Shown: positions 1 to 4,525 of the stretch, piece after piece | Numbering within the stretch: position 1 is the stretch's first letter | Layout of the letters: every line of letters begins with the position of its first letter | Source of the DNA: CAYRVX01 sp964642165 | GTDB taxonomy: Bacteria > Planctomycetota > Phycisphaerae > SM23-33 | Direction of reading: 5' to 3' | Length of the DNA: 6,111 bases | Assembly (NCBI GenBank): GCA_964642165.1 | Contig: CAZXOC010000374.1 | Location: 1-6,111 of the forward strand | Notes under the pieces: generated by a model | What the model was told of the DNA's origin: nothing | The model's database searches: none | What the model saw: only the letters and a program-made list of their open reading frames with translations | Made by a program: the position numbers and the translations under genes

Positions 1-702
1 GGAATCGTCACGCACGTGCTGAACCGTTCCAACGCCCGGCGGCCGCTGTTCGAGCGCGACGGCGACTACGAGCTCTTCGAGCATACCCTCGAACAGGCCC
101 ACGCCCGCAAGCCCGTGCGAATCCTGTCTTACTGCCTCATGCCCAACCATTGGCACCTGGTGCTTTGGCCGCGCGGCGATGGCGATCTGCCGGGGTTCAT
201 GCGCCGGCTGACGGTCACTCACACGCAACGGTGGCACGCCGCCCACGGCACGGCCGAGAGCGGCCACGTGTATCAGGGCCGCTACAGGATGTTCCCGGTG
301 CAGGCCCCCCGCATCACCGCCGCCGAACGCCGGCGGGGCGTGCTGAAGAAGGGCAGCTCGCTGTGGACGGTCGTGCGATACGTCGAGCGCAACGCCCTGC
401 GGGCCGGGCTGGTCGCCCGGGCCGAGCAGTGGCGGTGGGGCAGCCTCTGGCGGCGGACCGAGGGCAACGCCGACCAGCGCGCCCTGCTGAGCGATCTGCC
501 GGGCGGCTGCCCGGCCGATTGGCTCGAACGCGTCAACCGCCGGCAGACGGCCGAGGAGGAGCGGGCCGTCGCCTGCTGCATCGCCCGCAGCCGCGCGTTC
601 GGCACCCGCGCCTCGGTCGCCGCGACGGCCGCCCGGCTCGGCCTCCAAAGCATCCTCTGCCCCCGCGCCCGACCGAGGAATTCGGCCAAAAAAGGTTCCT
701 GA
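1..702 (+). CDS. REP-associated tyrosine transposase (RAYT, Y1/TnpA_REP-like), 5'-truncated by the window edge
   Basis: Single-strand DNA transposase of the HUH/Y1 superfamily. In characterised members it nicks and joins DNA at REP-type palindromes. The frame is open from base 1 and reads GIVTHVLNRSNARRPLF, matching the conserved N-terminal H-x-L-N-R block of RAYTs, so the real start is probably some 10-20 codons left of the window and the internal GTG at base 16 is not the start. Counting from base 1, the HUH metal-binding motif is NHWH (residues 49-52, within CLMPNHWHLVL), YQGRYRMFPV is at 91-100, and the likely nucleophile is Tyr127 in RYVERNALRAGLV. The rest (WRWGSLWRR, LLSDLPGG, RLGLQSILCPRARPR) follows the usual C-terminal arrangement. 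About 15-18 residues around 102-120 (ITAAERRRGVLKKGSS) look like extra sequence between the FPVQ block and the Tyr helix compared with family members I recall. All catalytic residues are present, so the gene may be functional. The TGA stop lies inside an inverted repeat. Confidence 0.93.
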   Translation, partial: GIVTHVLNRSNARRPLFERDGDYELFEHTLEQAHARKPVRILSYCLMPNHWHLVLWPRGDGDLPGFMRRLTVTHTQRWHAAHGTAESGHVYQGRYRMFPVQAPRITAAERRRGVLKKGSSLWTVVRYVERNALRAGLVARAEQWRWGSLWRRTEGNADQRALLSDLPGGCPADWLERVNRRQTAEEERAVACCIARSRAFGTRASVAATAARLGLQSILCPRARPRNSAKKGS

Positions 703-712
703 CCCCTTTTTT
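688..712 (+). repeat. A6/T6 inverted repeat overlapping the transposase stop codon
   Basis: AAAAAAGGT (688-696) and ACC-CC-TTTTTT (702-712) can fold into a stem with loop TCCTG and a two-base CC bulge; AAAAAAGG and CCTTTTTT are also exact inverted repeats 9 nt apart. The TGA stop (700-702) lies in the loop/arm. The T-run after a stem could give weak factor-independent termination of the transposase transcript. Because it sits exactly at the end of a RAYT gene, it may instead be part of the element's recognition or end sequence (inference). A degenerate copy occurs at 5627-5657. Confidence 0.6.
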
Positions 713-754
713 CCTCCAAACATCCGCCTTCGCCCCGGGCTTCGGAGGACACGT

Positions 755-844
755 CCGCCTTCGCCGGGGCTTCCGGCTTCGCCAGGGCTTCCGGCTTCGC
801 CAAGGCTTCCGGCTTCGCCAAGGCTTCCGGCTTCGCCAGGGCTA
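755..844. repeat. 18-bp tandem repeat, five units
   Basis: Five consecutive 18-bp units start at 755, 773, 791, 809 and 827. The consensus is CCGGCTTCGCCARGGCTT; units 3 and 4 are identical and the others differ by one to three bases. A sixth, more divergent unit (19 bp, 724-742) lies upstream, separated by 12 bp. There are no unique spacers, so this is a minisatellite, not a CRISPR. The 18-bp period keeps all frames open, which yields repetitive reading frames on both strands that I do not regard as genes. It lies in the gap between the convergent transposase and esterase genes. Confidence 0.93.
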
Positions 845-889
845 CGCCGGACAAGACGCCGGACAGGCTGCCGGACAGTCGGCGGACAG
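844..889. repeat. 12-bp tandem repeat, about four units
   Basis: It directly abuts the 18-bp array. The core GCCGGACA recurs at 846, 858 and 870 with exact 12-bp spacing, followed by a fourth unit (GGCGGACA at 881-888) that has lost one base. The unit is roughly ACGCCGGACARG. Its last part, CAGTCGGCGGACAGG (876-890), is identical to 1831-1845 inside the esterase gene, and GGACAGGCTGCC (861-872) is identical to 1839-1850 there. Confidence 0.85.
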
Positions 890-956
890 GTTCATTCGGC
901 GTTGCCGCGCGGACACGCCATGAATTTGCGTACGGGCCGGTCGCCGCGGCGGGGCG

Positions 957-2108
957 TCACCTTCTTCTGCGTCCGGCGATGCCCAGGCCGCCGAGGGCCA
1001 GGAGGGCGAGGGTGGCCGGCTCGGGAACAAGCTCGGATCCGGTGAAGCCGTACTCGATGGCGGCCCCGGCGGTGCGCCACCCGATCTCGAGGTAGTTCTC
1101 GGCCTTGGCGTTGAAGTGGTAGCCCCAACTGCCGCTGAAGCCGTAGCCCCAGTTGTTGCCGATCATGTCGTTGTTCTCGAAGAAGACCGCCGAGCCGGGA
1201 TGCTCGGCGTTGAGGGTGGCCACCGCACTGATCCGCTTGGCGTTGAGCCCCTCATGCTGATCGGACGACTCGGGGATGATCACGCCGAGGTCGTCGGGCA
1301 TGCGCGGATCGGAGGCCCGCACGTCGTGGACCAGGTCCACGATGTTCTGTGCGTACTCGCCCTCGCCGTTGTTGAACTTCTCGTTCCAGCCCTGGAACCA
1401 GACGAAAGCGGCCACCTCGTACCCCGGGGCGTTGTTGTACCTGACGAGCCTGCCGTCCCTGGCCAGGTCGTCGTCCAGGCCGTCCAGGAACGACCGGAAC
1501 AGGTCGATCGTGTTGGCGTAGTGCACGCCGACGGTCCCGCCGCGGGCCGCGACGGCGTTGGGCGGCCGCCAGTCCTCGGCCAGCGTCGTCCCCCCGGTGG
1601 CCGACTTGAACAGGAACACCGGCGAGGCCAGGTTCCGGGCCAGGCGGATCCCCATGGCCAGTTCCGGCCCGAAGGTGGACAGGGCGTTGTTCCCGCCGAA
1701 GCCGGGGCTCAGGGGCATGATCGAGGTCGACCACGCCCCGCTCTGCGTGGTCGGCGTCGGTTCGACCTGCTGCAGGGCGCGGTTTGAGGACTTGTAGTGC
1801 ACCCCCCAGGCGTCCGTGCGCTGGTCCAGCCAGTCGGCGGACAGGCTGCCCTTGAAGGTGTACGTGGAAGCCGGCAGCTTCGCGAGGTAGGCGGGGGTGT
1901 TCACGAGGAACTCAAGCGATGGGATGTTGTAGTGGTTGCCGCCCTCGTAGTGGGAATAGCCGTGGCCCACCATGTTCGACTGGCCGGCCAGCAGGTAGAT
2001 CTTCAGCGAGTCGTCGCCCTCTGCGTGTCCCGCGGCCAGGACGACGGCGCACGCGGCAGCGAGAAACATCGGCGCGATTCTCCCGCGGGGCGGACAGCAG
2101 TCTTCCAT
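957..2108 (-). CDS. Secreted SASA/CE6-like carbohydrate esterase with PEP-CTERM sorting tag
   Basis: A 383-residue protein of the SGNH-hydrolase fold, related to sialate O-acetylesterase/carbohydrate esterase 6 proteins that remove acetyl groups from glycans. The N-terminus has a basic stretch then a hydrophobic core (MFLAAACAVVLAAGHA, residues 14-29), a probable Sec signal. Catalytic-block motifs are LAGQSNM (40-46, nucleophile Ser44), FGPELAMG (146-153), FKSATGGTTL (167-176), FVWFQGWNE (235-243) and YHFNAKAENYLEIG (330-343) with candidate catalytic His331. The tail VPEPATLALLALGG...GRRRR (361-383) is a textbook PEP-CTERM signal: PEP motif, hydrophobic helix, arginine cluster. This implies exosortase processing and surface or matrix delivery. 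The start at 2108 is chosen because GGAGAAGAG (2112-2120) lies upstream with GGAG 8 nt from ATG; Met14 is a possible alternative. It lies 179 bp downstream of the sulfatase on the same strand but has its own promoter-like box. The family is clear; the substrate is unknown. Confidence 0.88.
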   Translation of the reverse strand: MEDCCPPRGRIAPMFLAAACAVVLAAGHAEGDDSLKIYLLAGQSNMVGHGYSHYEGGNHYNIPSLEFLVNTPAYLAKLPASTYTFKGSLSADWLDQRTDAWGVHYKSSNRALQQVEPTPTTQSGAWSTSIMPLSPGFGGNNALSTFGPELAMGIRLARNLASPVFLFKSATGGTTLAEDWRPPNAVAARGGTVGVHYANTIDLFRSFLDGLDDDLARDGRLVRYNNAPGYEVAAFVWFQGWNEKFNNGEGEYAQNIVDLVHDVRASDPRMPDDLGVIIPESSDQHEGLNAKRISAVATLNAEHPGSAVFFENNDMIGNNWGYGFSGSWGYHFNAKAENYLEIGWRTAGAAIEYGFTGSELVPEPATLALLALGGLGIAGRRRR

Positions 2109-2111
2109 GGA

Positions 2112-2120
2112 CTCTTCTCC
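2112..2120 (-). promoter_or_regulatory. Ribosome binding site of the esterase gene
   Basis: On the minus strand the sequence reads GGAGAAGAG, then TCC and ATG; GGAG (2120-2117) is 8 nt from the start codon at 2108. This supports the longer start over the internal Met14. Confidence 0.75.
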
Positions 2121-2184
2121 GTGTCAGCGGAGCATTCGTGTGCGCACGGACCGGCACTGGGCCGCAGTCTTCCGGATGGCCTCC

Positions 2185-2214
2185 GGCCGATCCCGGCGCG
2201 CCGGGCCATCGGCC
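2185..2214. repeat. Strong inverted repeat in the esterase leader
   Basis: GGCCGATCCCGGCG (2185-2198) is complementary to CGCCGGG-CC-ATCGGCC (2199-2214), giving 14 pairs interrupted by one two-base bulge, with the perfect 14-bp palindrome CCCGGCGCGCCGGG at its centre. It lies about 74 bp after the sulfatase stop and between the probable -10 box (2224-2231) and the esterase ATG. It could be a leader hairpin or operator of the esterase gene, or the end signal of the sulfatase transcript. No T-run follows in the minus direction, so a classical terminator is unlikely. Confidence 0.6.
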
Positions 2215-2223
2215 TCTCCGGCG

Positions 2224-2231
2224 ATTCTACC
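2224..2231 (-). promoter_or_regulatory. Probable -10 element of the esterase gene (GGTAGAAT)
   Basis: The minus strand reads GGTAGAATCG; TAGAAT matches five of six bases of the sigma-70 -10 consensus. The same octamer occurs upstream of the sulfatase. At 17-bp spacing only a weak -35 (CTGGCC) is present. The predicted leader is about 110 nt and includes the inverted repeat at 2185-2214. This suggests the esterase can be transcribed independently of the sulfatase upstream. Confidence 0.45.
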
Positions 2232-2287
2232 AAAGCCCCCGAGACCGGCCAGCGTTTCTCTTGCTGCCCTGGTTCAGAACGGGCGGG

Positions 2288-4201
2288 CTACTTGCCGATC
2301 ACGCCGAGTTCCGCTACGGAGGCCCAGGGGCCCTCGTCCTGTGCCGAGAGCGTTCGCAGCAGCACGTAGCGGCCGCGGACGGGTTCGCAGGCGGCGTCCT
2401 GGGCGGTCTTGAGCCGCTGGAACGCCGCCTTGACGGCCGGCTTGCCGAACCCGTTCGACGAGGCCGACACGTAGAACTCGCAGTCCTTCAGCGCGCCGTT
2501 CCAGCCCGTGTCCTGGCGGGCGAGGTAGCGAAAGCCCCGGACCTCATACTCCTTGCCCAGGTCGATCACCAGCTCGTGCGGGTGGGTCCTTAGCTCGGGC
2601 GAGAACTGCGAGTGCCACCACGTTCCCTCGTCCCCGTCGACGGCATGGCGGGCGAGCTTGCCGTTGCCGCGCGACTCGCTGCTGACGCGGACGACCTTCC
2701 AGTCTTCGCTGGGAATCAGGCCCTTCCGGGGCATCTTGTTGACCCGGCCCGGCCTGCGGCGCCGCGGCGGGCGCTTGCCGCCGTACTTCGCGGCACGGTC
2801 CCGCTCGTGGATCGCGCGGTCGTGGAACGTGCCCGGCCGCGCAGGGACGTGGGCCGCCGCGGCGAAGGCGGTCAGCTTCGCCAGCACGTCCTTGTGCGTC
2901 TCGGCCAGCGAGGTCTTCTCCTCGATGTCCGCGCGCAGGTCGTACAGCTCCCACGGGGCGTTCGTGCTCGGGCGGATCGCCTTCCAGTGCTTCATCCGCA
3001 CCGCGACCTGCCTGCCGATTTCCCAATACAGGTACTCGTGCTCGGCCTGCTGTCGCCCGGCCGCCTTCTCGCCAACAAGCTCGGGCACGATCGAGATCCC
3101 GTCAATGTCCTTGGGGGCCTTGGCCCCGGCCAGATCGGCCGCGGTCGGGAGGAAATCGGGAAAGTACCACAGGAACTCGCTCACGCGCCCCGGTTTGATC
3201 TTCCCCGGCCAATACGCGATCATCGGGATGCGGAGCCCCCCCTCGTACAGATTGCCCTTTCGCCCCCGGAACTGTTTGCCCGTCTTGGGGTCCACGTTGG
3301 CGCCGTGGAAACCGCGGGGATGGTCCTTGTCGCGGAAATAGTCCGCCCCGCCGTTGTCGCCGCAGAAGAAGACGATCGTGTTGTCCTCGAGGTCGAACTC
3401 CTTGAGCATGGCCAGCACCTCGCCGACCTGCCGGTCGACCATGCTGACCATCGCGGCGTAGCGTTTGGCCTGCTCGGGCCAGTCCTTGTCCTTGTAGAGC
3501 GCCCACGCGGGGTCGCTGTCGGGGATGTCGAAGATCCCGTGCGGCGGGGTGACGGGCAGGTAGAGGAAGAAGGGCCGGTCCTTGTGGGCCCGAAGGAACT
3601 TCGTCGCCTCGTCGAAGATCACGTAATGGGAGTACGTCTTGCCCTTGCTGCCGCCCTCGTTGGCTTCCAGGGGGACCTCCTTGCTGTTCCTGACGATGTA
3701 GGGCGGGTAGTAGCTGTGGGCGTGGACCTGGTCGTAGTAGCCCACGAACACGTCGAACCCGTGTTTTTCCGGCACGCCCGTCGAGCCGCGCCCCCCGCAG
3801 CCCCACTTGCCGAACCCGCCCGTGGCGTAGCCGGCGCGCTTCAGCACGCTGGCGACCGTCTCCTCGCCCGCGCGGAGCGGCGTGCCGCCGTCGTTGACGC
3901 GGACCGACGTGTGCCCCGCGTGCTTGCCGGTCATCAGGCAGCAGCGGGTCGGCGCGCAGACGCTCGACCCGGCCAGGGCCTGCGTGAACTGCACCCCGCC
4001 CGCCGCCAGCCGGTCGACCACCGGCGTTTTGATGTTCGGGTTGCCCATGTACGACGGCTCGTAGTAGCCCAGCTCGTCGCACATGATGTACACGATGTTC
4101 GGCTTGGGCCTTCCCTCGGCCGCGGTGGCGGCCGACCCGACCACGGCCCACGCCATCCCCGATCCGGCCGCGCGGAGGAACTCTCGTCTCGTGTGCGTCA
4201 T
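2288..4201 (-). CDS. Secreted S1-family (formylglycine) sulfatase with C-terminal F5/8-type (galactose-binding-like) domain
   Basis: A 637-residue sulfatase, an arylsulfatase/GalNAc-6-sulfatase type hydrolase of sulfate esters. It opens with a twin-arginine signal (TRREFLRAAGSG, 4-15, hydrophobic core and AxA to about 28). The catalytic domain begins at NIVYIMCDELGYYEPS (35-50); the usual Asp-Asp calcium pair reads Asp42-Glu43. The active-site signature is CAPTR (82-86), Cys82 being the residue matured to formylglycine; then GYATGGFGKWG (124-134, Lys132), PPHG with His221, GDNGG (281-285, metal ligands Asp282/Asn283) and RKGNLYEGG (314-322, Lys315). An Arg/Pro/Lys-rich linker (about 476-493) leads to residues 501-637, which resemble an F5/8 type C domain (HAVDGDEGTWWHSQF, HELVIDLGKEYEVRGFRYL, GRYVLLRTLSA). 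AGGAG at 4214-4210, 8 nt before the ATG, and the Tat signal fix the start at 4201, although the frame is open further upstream. Activity needs a formylglycine-generating system elsewhere. The glycan substrate cannot be told. Confidence 0.95.
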   Translation of the reverse strand: MTHTRREFLRAAGSGMAWAVVGSAATAAEGRPKPNIVYIMCDELGYYEPSYMGNPNIKTPVVDRLAAGGVQFTQALAGSSVCAPTRCCLMTGKHAGHTSVRVNDGGTPLRAGEETVASVLKRAGYATGGFGKWGCGGRGSTGVPEKHGFDVFVGYYDQVHAHSYYPPYIVRNSKEVPLEANEGGSKGKTYSHYVIFDEATKFLRAHKDRPFFLYLPVTPPHGIFDIPDSDPAWALYKDKDWPEQAKRYAAMVSMVDRQVGEVLAMLKEFDLEDNTIVFFCGDNGGADYFRDKDHPRGFHGANVDPKTGKQFRGRKGNLYEGGLRIPMIAYWPGKIKPGRVSEFLWYFPDFLPTAADLAGAKAPKDIDGISIVPELVGEKAAGRQQAEHEYLYWEIGRQVAVRMKHWKAIRPSTNAPWELYDLRADIEEKTSLAETHKDVLAKLTAFAAAAHVPARPGTFHDRAIHERDRAAKYGGKRPPRRRRPGRVNKMPRKGLIPSEDWKVVRVSSESRGNGKLARHAVDGDEGTWWHSQFSPELRTHPHELVIDLGKEYEVRGFRYLARQDTGWNGALKDCEFYVSASSNGFGKPAVKAAFQRLKTAQDAACEPVRGRYVLLRTLSAQDEGPWASVAELGVIGK

Positions 4202-4209
4202 GCTGAATT

Positions 4210-4216
4210 CTCCTCT
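4210..4216 (-). promoter_or_regulatory. Ribosome binding site deciding the sulfatase start
   Basis: The minus strand reads AAGAGGAG, then AATTCAGC and ATG, with GGAG (4213-4210) 8 nt from the start codon. This selects the ATG at 4201, immediately before the Tat signal, over the in-frame ATG at 4297, which would add 32 residues (MPVEAVEWRPGS...) unlike a signal peptide. Confidence 0.8.
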
Positions 4217-4256
4217 TGCTGTGGTCGGCAGGCGCCGCCTGTCGAGCGACTCGTCT

Positions 4257-4272
4257 GCCCTGCTGCCAGGGC
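4257..4272 (-). other. Short hairpin at the 5' end of the sulfatase leader
   Basis: GCCCTG (4257-4262) and CAGGGC (4267-4272) form a perfect 6-bp stem with a four-base loop. If transcription starts about 7 nt after the -10 box at 4276-4281, this hairpin would lie at the very 5' end of the sulfatase mRNA, where such a stem could stabilise it (inference). Confidence 0.35.
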
Positions 4273-4275
4273 GCC

Positions 4276-4283
4276 ATTCTACC
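4276..4283 (-). promoter_or_regulatory. Probable -10 element of the sulfatase gene (GGTAGAAT)
   Basis: The minus strand reads GGTAGAATGG, identical over eight bases to the box upstream of the esterase. With 17-bp spacing the -35 position (4299-4304) reads GGGACG, a poor match (3 of 6). The predicted leader is about 68 nt. A weak -35 next to a palindrome (4307-4322) would be compatible with activator-dependent transcription. Confidence 0.5.
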
Positions 4284-4306
4284 GCCTCGACGGGCACTCG
4301 TCCCCC

Positions 4307-4322
4307 CGGTGTTCAAACACCG
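4307..4322. promoter_or_regulatory. Operator-like palindrome upstream of the sulfatase promoter
   Basis: CGGTGTTCAAACACCG is a perfect inverted repeat with 7-bp arms and a 2-bp centre. Its centre is about 45 bp upstream of the predicted sulfatase transcription start, just beyond the weak -35. That position and symmetry are those of a binding site for a dimeric regulator. No regulator gene is visible in the window. Confidence 0.4.
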
Positions 4323-4340
4323 TCGATGCCTGCCCGAGCC

Positions 4341-4368
4341 GGCAAGGCCGCAACCAGGAAGGCTTGCC
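4341..4368. repeat. Interrupted inverted repeat in the divergent intergenic region
   Basis: GGCAAGGCC (4341-4349) pairs with GGCTTGCC (4361-4368) over 8 bp with a single-base bulge and an 11-nt spacer. It lies between the two opposed promoter boxes. It could be a regulator site or a chance dyad in G+C-rich DNA. Confidence 0.3.
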
Positions 4369-4396
4369 AAGAGACCATGTCCGTCCCCTGGCCGAA

Positions 4397-4417
4397 CAGG
4401 CCAACCTGGCTGGCCTG
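4397..4417. repeat. Inverted repeat upstream of the EF-hand gene promoter
   Basis: CAGGCCA (4397-4403) and TGGCCTG (4411-4417) are perfect 7-bp arms around a 7-nt spacer. An overlapping smaller dyad, TGGCC-GAACA-GGCCA, lies at 4389-4403. The larger dyad is centred about 57 bp upstream of the predicted start of EF-hand transcription. A regulatory role is only inferred. Confidence 0.35.
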
Positions 4418-4449
4418 CAAGGGAGCTCTGCCATTGACGTTGGGCAGGT

Positions 4450-4457
4450 GGTACGAT
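4450..4457 (+). promoter_or_regulatory. Possible -10 element of the EF-hand gene (GGTACGAT)
   Basis: GGTACGAT matches six of eight bases of the GGTAGAAT boxes before the sulfatase and esterase and lies 68 bp before the ATG, giving a leader of about 60 nt. A good -35 hexamer, TTGACG (4434-4439), is present, but only 12 bp away, too close for a standard sigma-70 promoter. The call therefore rests mainly on the shared box. Confidence 0.35.
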
Positions 4458-4513
4458 TTGCCGGAAGCGTGTTGGAGGCGTCGGGCACATCTGCCGGCGC
4501 GGGCGAACAGGAA

Positions 4514-4518
4514 GGGAG
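4514..4518 (+). promoter_or_regulatory. Ribosome binding site of the EF-hand gene
   Basis: GGGAG lies 7 nt before the ATG at 4526. It decides the start within a frame that stays open for nearly 2 kb further upstream, and excludes the ATG at 4538 (Met5) as the preferred start. Confidence 0.75.
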
Positions 4519-4525
4519 CGGCCGA

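Larger units (their letters stand above)
4202..4525. other. Divergent intergenic region between the sulfatase and EF-hand genes
   Basis: This 324-bp stretch has no supported gene. It holds two opposed promoter-like boxes (4276-4283 minus, 4450-4457 plus), ribosome binding sites at both ends, a short hairpin (4257-4272) in the sulfatase leader, and three dyad symmetries between the promoters: 4307-4322, 4341-4368 and 4397-4417. Open frames crossing it on the plus strand are extensions of the EF-hand frame that arise from the lack of stops in G+C-rich sequence. Confidence 0.7.

Noticed and set aside
16..18. GTG as the transposase start
   Set aside because: Codons before it (GIVTH) match the conserved RAYT N-terminus, so the gene begins left of the window.
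755..844. CRISPR-like array
   Set aside because: Units are directly contiguous, 18 bp long, with no spacers and no cas genes nearby.
150..923. Repeat-rich frames (RLRQGF repeats on plus, EALAKP repeats on minus) as real repeat proteins
   Set aside because: They are produced by the 18-bp array, continue as antisense or shifted frames of the transposase, and have no start signals.
942..951. CGCCGCGGCG palindrome after the esterase stop as a terminator
   Set aside because: It is a 10-bp self-complementary word with no loop and no following T-run; such words are common in this composition.
4202..4297. In-frame upstream ATG for the sulfatase
   Set aside because: It would add 32 residues before a clear twin-arginine signal and lacks a ribosome binding site, whereas the ATG at 4201 has AGGAG at good spacing.
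4434..4457. TTGACG with TACGAT as a standard sigma-70 promoter for the EF-hand gene
   Set aside because: The spacer is only 12 bp, too short; only the -10-like box is retained, at low confidence.
2612..4525. Very long plus-strand open frame antisense to the sulfatase and continuous with the EF-hand gene
   Set aside because: Composition (Arg/Val/Pro/Gly-rich, no domain) is that of a shadow frame in G+C-rich DNA. The signal peptide and ribosome binding site place the EF-hand start at 4526.
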